Positions 9,138 to 17,311 of a stretch of DNA of 64,000 nucleotides are shown one piece after another. Position 1 is the stretch's first letter; every line of letters begins with the position of its first letter. Position numbers and translations under genes: made by a program. The DNA comes from CAVVYA01 sp963752345. Lineage in GTDB: Bacteria > Pseudomonadota > Alphaproteobacteria > SMXQ01. Location of the stretch: positions 62,001 through 126,000 of the forward strand of contig CAVVYA010000006.1 of assembly GCA_963752345.1 (NCBI GenBank), written 5' to 3'. A model generated the notes under the pieces. The model ran no database searches. It worked only from the letters and a program-made list of their open reading frames with translations, and was not told the DNA's origin.

Positions 9138-10219
9138 GCCCGGACGCCGGCGCGGTCACTGCCCAGGCTGAGACGCCTGGACTCGGCCGGTTCGAGCGCT
9201 ATTTGACGCTCTGGGTCGCGCTGTGCATCGTCGGCGGTGTCGCCTTCGGCCAGATCGCGCCGGGTCTGTTCCGCATTCTGGGCGAGGCGACGGTCGCCGA
9301 GGTCAATCTGCCGGTTGCCGCGCTGGTCTGGCTGATGATCGTGCCCATGCTGCTCAAGATCGATCTCGCCGCGTTGGGGCAGGTGCGACGCCATTGGCGC
9401 GGCATCGGCGTGACGCTGTTCATCAATTGGGCCGTCAAGCCGTTCTCCATGGCGCTGCTCGGCTGGCTCTTCCTCGGCTGGCTGTTCCGGGCCTGGCTGC
9501 CGGCCGATCAGATCGACAGCTATATCGCCGGCCTCATCCTGCTGGCGGCGGCGCCATGCACCGCCATGGTGTTCGTGTGGAGCCATCTGGTGGATGGCGA
9601 GCCCCATTTCACCCTGAGCCAGGTGGCGCTCAACGACACCATCATGGTGGTGGCCTTCGCGCCGATTGTCGGATTGCTGCTCGGGCTGTCGGCGATCACC
9701 GTGCCGTGGAACACCCTCGTCCTGTCGGTCGTGCTCTATATCGTGATCCCCGTCGCCATCGCGCAGGCGTGGCGGCATCGGTTGCTCGCGACAGGCGGCG
9801 CCGCGGCCCTGGCGCGGCGCGTCAAGACGCTCGGCCGCTTGTCCGTGGCCGCCCTGCTCGCCACCTTGGTCCTGCTGTTCGGATTCCAGGGCGAGCAGAT
9901 CATCGAGCAGCCGCTGGTCATCGCGCTGCTTGCCGTGCCGATCCTGATCCAGGTCTATATGAATGCCGGCCTGGCTTACTGGCTGAACCGCCGCGTCGGC
10001 GCCGAGTGGTGCGTCGCCGGTCCGTCGGCGCTGATCGGCGCATCGAATTTCTTCGAACTCGCCGTGGCGACCGCCATTGCGCTGTTCGGTTTCCGATCGG
10101 GTGCCGCTTTGGCAACCGTCGTCGGCGTTCTGATCGAGGTGCCCGTCATGCTCTCGGTCGTTCACATCGTCCGGCGCACGCGCGACTGGTATGAGCGGCC
10201 GACACGCCTGTCTCGCTAA
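9134..10219 (+). CDS. acr3: Arsenite efflux permease, ACR3 family
   Basis: A 361-residue membrane protein. The start ATG overlaps the arsC stop as ATGA. About ten hydrophobic helices are visible. Helix 4 holds the conserved cysteine in LLAAAPCTAMVFVWSHL, and a second conserved stretch is GPSALIGASNFFELAVATAIALFG. These are ACR3 signatures, distinct from the larger ArsB. It exports As(III) from the cytoplasm. The gene ends the operon. Downstream, a GC-rich inverted repeat (GCCCCCT at 10228 with AGGGGGGC at 10253) reaches into the convergent gene and may end transcription, but no clear T-run follows. Confidence 0.93.
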   Translation: MSPDAGAVTAQAETPGLGRFERYLTLWVALCIVGGVAFGQIAPGLFRILGEATVAEVNLPVAALVWLMIVPMLLKIDLAALGQVRRHWRGIGVTLFINWAVKPFSMALLGWLFLGWLFRAWLPADQIDSYIAGLILLAAAPCTAMVFVWSHLVDGEPHFTLSQVALNDTIMVVAFAPIVGLLLGLSAITVPWNTLVLSVVLYIVIPVAIAQAWRHRLLATGGAAALARRVKTLGRLSVAALLATLVLLFGFQGEQIIEQPLVIALLAVPILIQVYMNAGLAYWLNRRVGAEWCVAGPSALIGASNFFELAVATAIALFGFRSGAALATVVGVLIEVPVMLSVVHIVRRTRDWYERPTRLSR

Positions 10220-10242
10220 ATCGCGCGGCCCCCTTTTAATTT

Positions 10243-10524
10243 TCATCGCTTCAGGGGGGCATCAGACAGAGAGCGCCCCTTCTCGGTCAGCTCGTACCAC
10301 GAGGTTGTGCCGCGCGGGTTGCCCTTTTCCCAAAACGCAACGCGGCGGATGATCTTGTTCTCGGCCAGACGTCGGAACTGCGCCGGGCTCACCCGGTTTC
10401 GCTCGATCGAAATCGTTTCTTCCCGGGGACCCGCTGTCTGCACCAGCACATGACCGCGCTGGAGGGCCTGCATGAGGGACTTTTCGGTGATGGTGCGGCG
10501 TCGGCCGCGATCGAGACTCGCCAT
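10243..10524 (-). CDS. Hypothetical small protein, possible winged-helix
   Basis: A 93-residue protein from the ATG at 10524. An in-frame start 34 codons upstream would overlap the previous gene. It is basic and ends NKIIRRVAFWEKG, GTTSWYELTEKGRSL, a helix-strand-strand pattern that resembles the wing of winged-helix proteins. I do not recognise a named family. It is the last of three small minus-strand genes (with 10559-10930 and 10981-11196) spaced 34-50 bases apart, probably one transcript starting in the AT-rich region near 11.3 kb. Confidence 0.55.
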   Translation of the reverse strand: MASLDRGRRRTITEKSLMQALQRGHVLVQTAGPREETISIERNRVSPAQFRRLAENKIIRRVAFWEKGNPRGTTSWYELTEKGRSLSDAPLKR

Positions 10525-10558
10525 GGCGCGTCTTCTGGTCCAGTCCTGCGGATGCTCG

Positions 10559-10930
10559 TCAGCGCGGGAGAGCGAGAGCGGCCTCTTCCCAAGAACCGCG
10601 GACGAATGTGCAGACTTGGCAGGCACCGTGGTCGGCCCAAATCACGCTGAGCACCCGTTCATCATGCCAGACTTCGAGCCCATAGGGCAGATCGGGGCTG
10701 GCGTGCTGATGTTCCAGCGCGTGCCGGTAGCCGGGCGACGCGGCCTCGCTCGACAGGACCATCTTGAAAGGGGTCCAATGGTTGAACAGCCATGGCTCCA
10801 GGCGCAGGCGTATCAGGCGAATGGAGCCTTGCTGTTCCTGCAAGGTTCCGCGGTCGCGAATGAGCGGCAGAAGATGATCTCTGATCGCGAGGGCGCGGTC
10901 TTCGCACGACCACGCGAGCGTCGGTTTCAT
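10559..10930 (-). CDS. Hypothetical protein
   Basis: A 123-residue soluble protein starting MKPTLAWSCEDRALAIRDHL. AGGA lies seven bases before the chosen ATG at 10930. The middle has alternating hydrophobic and charged residues (GSIRLIRLRLEPWLFNHW), and the C-terminus contains ERVLSVIWADHGACQVCTFV. No signal peptide or membrane segment is present. I do not recognise the family. It lies in a small minus-strand operon of unknown proteins between the arsenic operon and the FYDLN-type gene. Confidence 0.5.
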   Translation of the reverse strand: MKPTLAWSCEDRALAIRDHLLPLIRDRGTLQEQQGSIRLIRLRLEPWLFNHWTPFKMVLSSEAASPGYRHALEHQHASPDLPYGLEVWHDERVLSVIWADHGACQVCTFVRGSWEEAALALPR

Positions 10931-10980
10931 GGCGATTCCTGGAGCGGGCCAGGAGAAATCCCTATTGCCCTTGGTGCCGT

Positions 10981-11196
10981 CTAAGGCTCGATGAAGAAGC
11001 GGCTGATGTGTTGGCCGTTGGCGTGACGCCCCCACCAGCAGTTGTTCACCAGATCGAAGCCGTGGGTGTCGAAGCCCCGCGATACTTGATCGCGCAAATA
11101 GGCCTCGCCTTCTTCGCGTGACGAAACCTGGATGTTCAGGACGTGCTCTCGCAATACACCGTTCGCACCGTCAAGATCGCGGCGGACGATCTTCAT
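10981..11196 (-). CDS. Hypothetical small protein
   Basis: A 71-residue protein from the ATG at 11196 (MKIVRRDLDGANGVLREHVL), preceded by AAAGG. A centre with DTHGFDLVNNCWWGRHANG contains conserved-looking aromatic and histidine residues. No family recognised. It is the promoter-proximal gene of the three-gene minus-strand set. Coding potential is supported by codon pattern and tight spacing only. Confidence 0.45.
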   Translation of the reverse strand: MKIVRRDLDGANGVLREHVLNIQVSSREEGEAYLRDQVSRGFDTHGFDLVNNCWWGRHANGQHISRFFIEP

Positions 11197-11705
11197 TGTA
11201 AGCCTTTCAGTCGGGCGCTGCGCAAACTGTCGGCGCATTCACCATGTTCGCGCAGCGGAATTGGACCCAGAATCCAATCGAGCAAAACGAGTCGGATGGA
11301 CTGGCGCATATGTCTGACTTAACTTACCAAAAATAATGTGCTAATAGTGGGAAATAATTATTGTCGAGGTAAAATAGCGTTGAAAATGATTGGGATAAGA
11401 CCCATTTATTAATTAAATAAATATCGTTAATTCAGGCCCTCAAGCTGCCATGGTCGGCATCCCGCGCCTGGTATGCGTGGCGTCAAGCGCCACCATCTCG
11501 TCGTCAAAAGAATGTAGCGGCTGATGCCACACTGGAGGCTCATTCACGGAGCCAGATGCGTGCTGCACCTAACCGGCAAAGACAGGTTCAGCGTCGCCAC
11601 GGTGCGCGCATACATTCGAGAGCGAGCGTTTGGGAGGCCGGCTTTGACGCCAAGACGACGCGTTCGGTTCTAGGGACGCGCACTGTTAAATTTGGAGAGG
11701 AAACA
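11197..11705. other. Intergenic region with AT-rich island
   Basis: No gene seen. The stretch about 11325-11440 is strikingly AT-rich compared with the rest of the window. It contains the palindrome AATAATTATT, a Fur-half-site-like GAAAATGATT and runs such as TTATTAATTAAATAAATA. It lies between divergent gene sets, the minus-strand small proteins and the plus-strand 11706 gene, and is the likely promoter region for both. The remaining 250 bases up to 11690 are GC-rich and show no convincing reading frame. Confidence 0.45.
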
Positions 11706-12101
11706 ATGGCCAAAAAAATCGTCGAGGTCGAAAGCAAGACGGACAAGTTGCGCGCGCTACGTCTGGCGAATGAGGCCTCGCGCAAGGCCGCTGGAACGTG
11801 GGGCGAGATGATGGTCGGGGAAATCACCCACGAGGCCAGTAAATCGGTGTTCGTGCAGGTCTGGAAGGGTCGCACCCGGCCGGATCCGTTTCGCCAAAGC
11901 AGCGTCCGCCAGGCCGGCGTTCCGGCCGCCGATTGGTTGGCCATGACAGGCTGGGTGAAGGCCCGCCGCGCGCTTGGCTTCAGTCAGTCGGTGGTTGCCT
12001 GGGATATCAGCGCGGATGAAGCGCACAAAATCGCCAAGGCGCGCATCGCCGAGCGGTTGAGCGACGGCTACGCCGTGAAGAACCCCGAGGATGTGCAATG
12101 A
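11706..12101 (+). CDS. Hypothetical protein upstream of FYDLN-type gene
   Basis: A 131-residue soluble protein. GGAGAGG precedes the ATG at 11706 by about five bases and decides this start over an upstream in-frame ATG. The sequence begins with lysine-rich MAKKIVEVESKTDKLRALRL, continues GEMMVGEITHEASKSVFVQV, and ends SADEAHKIAKARIAERLSDGY. Alternating helix and strand are suggested, with no membrane segment. I cannot assign a family. The stop overlaps the next gene's start (ATGA), so the two are translationally coupled. Confidence 0.55.
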   Translation: MAKKIVEVESKTDKLRALRLANEASRKAAGTWGEMMVGEITHEASKSVFVQVWKGRTRPDPFRQSSVRQAGVPAADWLAMTGWVKARRALGFSQSVVAWDISADEAHKIAKARIAERLSDGYAVKNPEDVQ

Positions 12102-12424
12102 CCGCCGTCGCCGTTCGCGCCGCCAAAGTCGATCGCGGTGTCAAACGCCGTTGCCGCTCGTGTGACGCGCCATTCTACGATTTACTGCGCCATCCTATTC
12201 AGTGTCCGAAATGCGGCACGGCTTTCAACGCAGACGCGCGGTCGACCTTGAGTTCGGCAAAGCGGTTCAAGGCCAGCGTGTCGCGCACGCGTGCCAGAAC
12301 CGCGCCGGTTCCCGTCGCCAAGATCGAAGAGGGCAAGCGGCCGAAGAAGAACGAAGAGGCCGAACCGGATGAAGACGCGGAGGGAGACGATTTGATTTTG
12401 GATGCCGAGGATGACGAGGAGTGA
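12098..12424 (+). CDS. FYDLN-acid family protein (TIGR02300-like)
   Basis: A 108-residue protein with an N-terminal zinc ribbon, CRSCDAPFYDLLRHPIQCPKCG, that is two CxxC pairs around the FYDL motif. A basic linker and an extremely acidic C-terminus (EEAEPDEDAEGDDL, then DAEDDEE) follow. This domain order defines the alphaproteobacterial FYDLN-acid family of unknown function. Here the last residue of the name motif is L rather than N, and this protein sits in an accessory context rather than the usual housekeeping one, so it may be a divergent paralogue. It supports assigning the DNA to Alphaproteobacteria. Confidence 0.7.
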   Translation: MTAVAVRAAKVDRGVKRRCRSCDAPFYDLLRHPIQCPKCGTAFNADARSTLSSAKRFKASVSRTRARTAPVPVAKIEEGKRPKKNEEAEPDEDAEGDDLILDAEDDEE

Positions 12425-12445
12425 GGCGGCAGCACATCGCATCGC

Positions 12446-12982
12446 GTGCGTCCGATCCGTTTCGGCTTTTTGGGCGGTGTCGTGGACGGTGAACTGAATA
12501 CCCGTACGATCAGAACGAATGTGGAGTTCAGGCATCCGTTCACCTTGACGGGGCTGGATGGGCTGCAACCGCCCGGCATCTATCGGATAGAGACTTTCGA
12601 GCGTCTCCTCGACACGGTCTCGATCGCCGCATACCAGCGGGTTTCGACATCCATAGAATTGCATGGACAGTTCGCCGGCATCACCCTCACGGCGACGGTC
12701 GATCCGGACGAGCTCACGGCTGCCTTGGCCCGGGACTCGGCATCAGCGGGCGCCTCGGAGGCCTCTCCACTGTGCGACGCGGTTCCGCAGCGGGCCGCGG
12801 TAACCGCTCAGCCTCCAGCCGGTCAGCCGCCTGCGCGGCGGTTTCGTCTGGGATTGCCGATCGGGCAAAGCCAGATATCCGTCGACTCGCGTCGGCTGTT
12901 CTGGATCGCTGCGGTCCTGCTGTGCGGTGTTCTGGCGCTGATCAGCTTGTTTCCCGGAGCCGTCGGGGGTCTGGCCCCATAA
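12446..12982 (+). CDS. Hypothetical protein with C-terminal membrane anchor
   Basis: A 178-residue protein from a GTG at 12446; an internal GTG 12 codons later is an alternative. The first 80 residues form a beta-rich domain (NTRTIRTNVEFRHPFTL, GLQPPGIYRIETFERLLD, YQRVSTSIELHG), a pattern I have seen in uncharacterised rhizobial proteins. A Pro/Ala-rich linker follows, then one hydrophobic helix near the end (LFWIAAVLLCGVLALISLFP). It is probably tail-anchored in the inner membrane. The function is unknown. It is co-directional with the FYDLN-type gene, 21 bases downstream of it. Confidence 0.5.
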   Translation: MRPIRFGFLGGVVDGELNTRTIRTNVEFRHPFTLTGLDGLQPPGIYRIETFERLLDTVSIAAYQRVSTSIELHGQFAGITLTATVDPDELTAALARDSASAGASEASPLCDAVPQRAAVTAQPPAGQPPARRFRLGLPIGQSQISVDSRRLFWIAAVLLCGVLALISLFPGAVGGLAP

Positions 12983-13092
12983 GGCGAAGCATCGCCGGAC
13001 CGTCGAAGCATTCGCCGTAATTCTTTTCGCGCGCGTCTGACCCGCTCGGGCGCCGCCAGCCGCTCCACTCTTTGGAAAGGCCCGCGGCGGCG

Positions 13093-13530
13093 CTACTTGC
13101 GCAGGCTCGCCCCGGTGCGTTCGGTCGCGTAATCGATCTTCGCTCCCGTCGGCCGTTTCGGCCGAATGCCTTTCACGTCCGTCTTGGTTTCGTAGGTGAT
13201 GTGCTTGTTGAGAGAGCGCTGGCCTGTGCGCGTGCCCATCATGATCATCGGGCCGGTGCCGGTGTTCTCCAGCTGATAAAACGTGCCGCCCTCGATCAAG
13301 GCTACCATTCCCGGCGTCATCGTCGCCTTGCCGCCGTCCTCGAAGCCCATGGTGCATTCGCCTTCGAGCACCATGAAAGTCTGGTCGCCGGGGTGGCAAT
13401 GCAAGTCGTCGCGATCACCCGGATTGGGATAGTAATGCATCCACGCATGCATCTTGTGGGTGTCCATGATGACCTGGCGCGTGCGCTCCTCATGCGCGAG
13501 CGCGAGAACATCGACGATCTTGATGGCCAT
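13093..13530 (-). CDS. Cupin-domain protein
   Basis: A 145-residue single-cupin protein. The ATG at 13530 follows GGGAGGC. The metal-site motif is DLHCHPGDQTFMVLEGE (two histidines, a glutamine and the glutamate), followed by the second cupin motif GGTFYQLENTG. The strands GMVALIEGG and GPMIMMGTRTG complete the barrel. The N-terminus has MHAWMHYYPNPGDRDD. Such small cupins may be sugar- or aromatic-ligand binding or dioxygenase-like; the substrate cannot be told here. It is a monocistronic minus-strand gene unrelated to the bicupins further on. Confidence 0.75.
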   Translation of the reverse strand: MAIKIVDVLALAHEERTRQVIMDTHKMHAWMHYYPNPGDRDDLHCHPGDQTFMVLEGECTMGFEDGGKATMTPGMVALIEGGTFYQLENTGTGPMIMMGTRTGQRSLNKHITYETKTDVKGIRPKRPTGAKIDYATERTGASLRK

Positions 13531-13697
13531 GATATTGCCTCCCAAGTTGTGTGACCTGCCATGCTTCACAGATCATGGCGAGACACGTTCTTCTGGGTCT
13601 GCGTGCCGGCCACGGGTCGCTGCGCGGCGAGAATCCACTCCCAATGGCAACGGCGCGAGCACGACCAAGGCGCCTTCCGCTTTGTGTCGGCGTGCCT

Positions 13698-14303
13698 CTA
13701 TCTCGCGGGGTAACGGCGGTCATCGCTTACCGTGATCGATTTGGCGATGAAGGCGCCGTCTTTCTCAGCCGCGTTGGAGATGCCGATCCATGCGCCCTTC
13801 TTCACCAGATCCTTGGTTCCCGCTTGGGTTCTGATGATCGGCGTGTCGGGCCCGATTTTGATGTCATGAGCTTGCCCTTGGGTCGTCAGCGTGAGCATGC
13901 CGCCGCTCTGGCCCGCCACCACCGCGGTCACCGGCGCGTTGGTCATGGTACCGCTCGGATCGCTGCTCCATGCACCGTGACGCTCAGTGGCGCGCGAGGT
14001 CGGCGCGAAGATCTGCACCTGGGCCGCCTTCAAGCCGTCACCATCGGGAACGGAACCGACGCCGACGAAGGTGCCGGGCGTGAGGTCGGCGAGCGACGCC
14101 GACACGGCATGGTTCACGGTGTAGTCACCCTCGAGCATGACCTTGACGGTCTTCCCGTCAGAGGTCTTCACGGTCAGGGCGTTGCCATCGACGCTCTCGA
14201 CCTCGCCGCGCAGGCGTGCGGTTTGAGCCGAGGCATCCGATATCCCGATCAGGCCGATGAAGACGGCGGCAAAGGCGCAGACGGCGGTGCGGTTGAAACC
14301 CAT
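13698..14303 (-). CDS. DUF5666-like secreted protein
   Basis: A 201-residue exported protein: MGFNRTAVCAFAAVFIGLIGISDASAQ is a typical Sec signal peptide, and CGGAGGAAG lies before the ATG. The mature part has two similar OB-like beta segments. They are RLRGEVESVDGNALTVKTSD...TFVGVGSVPDGDGLKA and GGMLTLTTQGQAHDIKIGPD...GAWIGISNAAEKDGAFIA. Each reads as 'value exchange' strands typical of DUF5666 or related periplasmic proteins. The function is unknown. It stands alone, with 225 bases between it and the upstream reductase gene. Confidence 0.6.
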   Translation of the reverse strand: MGFNRTAVCAFAAVFIGLIGISDASAQTARLRGEVESVDGNALTVKTSDGKTVKVMLEGDYTVNHAVSASLADLTPGTFVGVGSVPDGDGLKAAQVQIFAPTSRATERHGAWSSDPSGTMTNAPVTAVVAGQSGGMLTLTTQGQAHDIKIGPDTPIIRTQAGTKDLVKKGAWIGISNAAEKDGAFIAKSITVSDDRRYPAR

Positions 14304-14528
14304 GGTGGTCTTCCTCCGGGAAACTGCGTTCCTATACCGAAAAGTATGCCACAGGCTGCGGGCCGCGTCTCCGCCAGGTGTGACCGGCGGCAGTCAACTC
14401 GCCGGTCATCACGGCGATTTGACCGTCGGCATGCCGCGACGGCCCGCGATCCCTGACGGCACCGATGAGGCTGCCGCCCCATGTCCCGGCAGCCGGAACC
14501 CGGCCGCGCCGTCCGCTATTCAAGACTT

Positions 14529-15599
14529 TTACTTAGGTCGGGGCGGCGTCACCTCGGCGTCGGGCCGGATGATGCGGCCGGCGCGCACGTCGGCAACGCC
14601 CTTGCTCACCGCGCGCGCCACATTGCGGGTTTCCTCGAACAGCGCCTCGTCGGCGTCGAGATCGTCGTAACTCGTCGCATAGGGCTTGAGATAGCCGACG
14701 TAGCGGCCCAGCACGGACCCCGGGCCGGCCTCGATCAGGCCCATGGTTTCGAGCCAGTCCGCAAGACCGCCGCGCAGGTCATCGACCCCTTCCGCGTCGC
14801 CGTGGACCACGAGACCGAAGACGCGGCCGGCGAGATGCTTGGGATAGGGCCAGCCGGCCAGCTCCAGCGCCTTGGCCTTGTCCGCATCCTTGCCCGACGT
14901 GGTCGTCGGGTCCGGATTGCCGCCGTCGGCGCAAACCAGACGGTCGACCATCAGCTTCAGCGCGCTGGGCGATTGCAGCCAGTAGACCGGCGTGACGATG
15001 ATCACCCCATGGGCGGCGGCCCACAGCTTGTAGATCTCGTTCATCCAATCGTCCGCCTGGCCGAGCGCGTGGTTGGGATAACAGCTGCATGGCCAATGGC
15101 ACAGTGGCATCGCGGTCGAGACGCAGGCTTTGCAGGGATGAATCTTCCGCCCGTAATCGGAGGTCAGGCGGCTGAGATCGAGCAGGTCGCCCTCCATGCC
15201 TTCGGCGCCGAGCGTCTCCAGCACGGTCGTCGCCAGGCGATAGCTCTTCGACATTTCACCCGGGCAAGTGCCGTCGTTGCGCGCCGCGCCGACGATCACG
15301 AGGATGCGGGATGGCGTCGCAGGATCCCTCTGACGCGCCATGATGCGGCCGAGTTCGTCATGGGTATCGAGCCACTCGGCCGACAGGTCGTAGTCGGGGT
15401 CGGCGAAGGACGGCCCCGCCTTGCGCGTCGCCGGCGATTTGCAATTCTTGACGTAGCCGTCCCATGCGATCGCTTCCAGGCGCGCGATTGCGTCCGCCTC
15501 GCGCGCGAAAGCCGGATCGAAGAAGCTGCGGCGGAAATGGGCGCGGAACTCGTCGCGCGACATCTCGCCGGAATATTGTCCTTTTCGGGTTTCGACCAT
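14529..15599 (-). CDS. Flavodoxin-fold NAD(P)H-dependent reductase
   Basis: A 356-residue protein. The N-terminal 95 residues are helical and without recognised homology (SRDEFRAHFRRSFFDPAF). The flavodoxin-like domain begins at SRILVIVGAARNDGTCPGEMSKSY, which is the FMN phosphate loop, and continues with KACVSTAMPLCHWPC, a cysteine-rich insert, and GVIIVTPVYWLQSPSALKLMVDRL, the standard FMN-reductase helix. The C-terminus includes GRVFGLVVHGDAEGVDDLRGGLADWL. It likely transfers electrons from NAD(P)H to FMN and a quinone or aromatic acceptor. The N-terminal extension makes it longer than most family members (about 200). No operon partner. Confidence 0.7.
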   Translation of the reverse strand: MVETRKGQYSGEMSRDEFRAHFRRSFFDPAFAREADAIARLEAIAWDGYVKNCKSPATRKAGPSFADPDYDLSAEWLDTHDELGRIMARQRDPATPSRILVIVGAARNDGTCPGEMSKSYRLATTVLETLGAEGMEGDLLDLSRLTSDYGRKIHPCKACVSTAMPLCHWPCSCYPNHALGQADDWMNEIYKLWAAAHGVIIVTPVYWLQSPSALKLMVDRLVCADGGNPDPTTTSGKDADKAKALELAGWPYPKHLAGRVFGLVVHGDAEGVDDLRGGLADWLETMGLIEAGPGSVLGRYVGYLKPYATSYDDLDADEALFEETRNVARAVSKGVADVRAGRIIRPDAEVTPPRPK

Positions 15600-16150
15600 G
15601 ATCGTTCAGACGGGCCGGACGGCGCTATCCGGCTTGGAGCCGCTTCGCGCATGAACCTGTGGGCAAACGAGGACAGGCGTGACGTCCATCAACGTATGGC
15701 TGACGCGTTGCGTTCCCGTCGCGGCCGCTATGGCGAGGGCGATGTGGCGCGGTCAGGCTCCCGCCGGCACCTCGCGAGCGGCGGGACCGGGCGGACGGCT
15801 CCTCATCGAGAAAGTAAACACACTATTTTCCACGGACATATAGATGACTCGCCACCAAGGCGTATGATGGCGGCAATCGACGCCTGACGATGCGGCCTTT
15901 TACCGCCTAAAACGGGTGTGATATCGTCGTGCATAACGGCAAAGGCAAAACGGGGAGTTAGATCGCCATGGCACCGCGTCCGCCATCGCCTGCCGGCTCT
16001 GTCTCCTCTGGCGTTCACGACGCCGCTGCCGGTCAGTTCGATTGTTGTCGCGGCGTCCGCATCGTCCGACGTCATTGGCGATTTTCATAAAGGCAAGGGC
16101 CCGGTATTCAATCCGCAAGACCCGCCGCTAACAGTTTAAGGAGCACAAGA
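15600..16150. other. Intergenic region, no gene seen
   Basis: About 550 bases between divergent genes. A modest inverted repeat, CCCGCCG (15760-15766) with CGGCGGG (15779-15785), and an AT-rich stretch near 15810-15850 are present. A fragment CCTAAAACGGGT near 15906 loosely resembles a half of the palindrome found at 54711 and 59486. I see no convincing reading frame. The amidohydrolase promoter must lie here, with TAAGGAG as its ribosome site. Confidence 0.4.
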
Positions 16151-17218
16151 ATGTCAGTCACACTCGATGAAATGTCGGCGCGCGATATTGACCCGAAGTC
16201 GAAGGCCGCAGCCGCCAAGATCCCGACCTTTCTGGTTTCCGCCGACAGCCATGTCGACGAACCGCCGAATATGTTCGACGCGCTGCCCCAGGCTATTCGC
16301 GAGAAGATCAAGCGGCCCAACCTGATGCGCGAGAGCCGGCCGAAGGGTGGCATGGATCCGAAGATCCGCATCACGGACATGGAGCTCGACGGCATCGCCG
16401 CCGAGGTGCTCTATCCGACTTATACGCTCGGCCTGTTCGCCGCCGAACCCGAGGTCCAGGAAGCCGGCTTCCGGGTCTACAACGACTGGCTCGCCGATTA
16501 CTGCAGCACCTCGCCCAAGCGCCTGTTCGGCATTCCCTGCCTTGCGGTCTACGACATCGACAAGGCGATCGCGGAAATGCACCGCTGCGCCGATATGGGC
16601 CTGCTCGGCGGGTTGGTCTGGCAGGTGCCCGATCCCAAGCTGCCGCTGACCTCCGATCACTACGAGAAGCTGTGGGCCGCGGCGGCGGAACTCGGCTATC
16701 CGCTCAATTTCCACATCCTGACCGGCTTCAACTACAAGCGCGAAAACCTCAAGGGCATGGAGAAGATCCGCGGCTCGGTCAATATCAAGACCGGCGACGC
16801 CATCACCTCGGTGTTCGACCTGATCTGGGGCGGCACCTTCGAGCGCCATCCCAAGCTCAAGGTCGAGATCGTCGAGAGCGAGATCGGCTGGCTGCCGTTC
16901 GTCCTGCAGCAGTGGGATTACTACTACAAGCGCAACGTCAAGCACGGCGGCGCCGAGGACTTCTTGATCTCACGCCTGCCGAGCGAGATCTTCAACGATC
17001 ACGTCTATGCGACCTTCATGGACGATTTCGTCGGCGGGCAGGCGCTCAAATATTGGGGCGAGCGCAATGTCATGTGGTCGAGCGACTATCCGCACCCCAA
17101 CATGACATGGCCGAACTCGCGCGCCTTCCTCGCGCGGCAGATCGGCGATCTCGATCCGGCGCGGCAGAAGCGCGTGCTGAGCCAGAACGTCATCGACCTC
17201 TACAAGCTCAAGATCTGA
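16151..17218 (+). CDS. Amidohydrolase-family protein (COG2159, ACMSD-like)
   Basis: A 355-residue cytoplasmic TIM-barrel hydrolase/decarboxylase. TAAGGAG precedes the ATG. The first metal motif is the variant DSH in FLVSADSHVDEPPNMF instead of HxH. Others are PLNFHILTGFN (metal histidine), ERHPKLKVEIVESEIGWLP, and the catalytic aspartate in VMWSSDYPHPNMTWPNS. This is the subgroup of COG2159 that often acts on carboxylated aromatic or ring-cleavage products. The substrate is unknown. A strong hairpin follows its stop. It is a monocistronic gene at the left edge of the catabolic region, with relatives at 19635 and 57294. Confidence 0.82.
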   Translation: MSVTLDEMSARDIDPKSKAAAAKIPTFLVSADSHVDEPPNMFDALPQAIREKIKRPNLMRESRPKGGMDPKIRITDMELDGIAAEVLYPTYTLGLFAAEPEVQEAGFRVYNDWLADYCSTSPKRLFGIPCLAVYDIDKAIAEMHRCADMGLLGGLVWQVPDPKLPLTSDHYEKLWAAAAELGYPLNFHILTGFNYKRENLKGMEKIRGSVNIKTGDAITSVFDLIWGGTFERHPKLKVEIVESEIGWLPFVLQQWDYYYKRNVKHGGAEDFLISRLPSEIFNDHVYATFMDDFVGGQALKYWGERNVMWSSDYPHPNMTWPNSRAFLARQIGDLDPARQKRVLSQNVIDLYKLKI

Positions 17219-17224
17219 CCATCG

Positions 17225-17253
17225 AAGGGCGGCCGCCTCGCGCGGCCGCCCTT
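17225..17253. terminator. Strong hairpin between convergent genes
   Basis: Perfect 12-bp stem AAGGGCGGCCGC (17225-17236) with GCGGCCGCCCTT (17242-17253) and a five-base loop. It starts seven bases after the amidohydrolase stop and lies 59 bases from the convergent REC-EAL stop. No T-run follows, so termination may be Rho-assisted or bidirectional. Confidence 0.6.
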
Positions 17254-17311
17254 CCCGAGGGCCTACGAACAGCAGCCGCGATCGGCGGCAACCCGCTCCG
17301 CAGTGAAGTGG

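Noticed and set aside
15900..15930. A third copy of the TCTAAAAyGCGTwTTAGA operator (CCTAAAACGGGT)
   Set aside because: Only one half matches and the symmetry is lost. It is recorded as a weak candidate within the 15600-16150 region.
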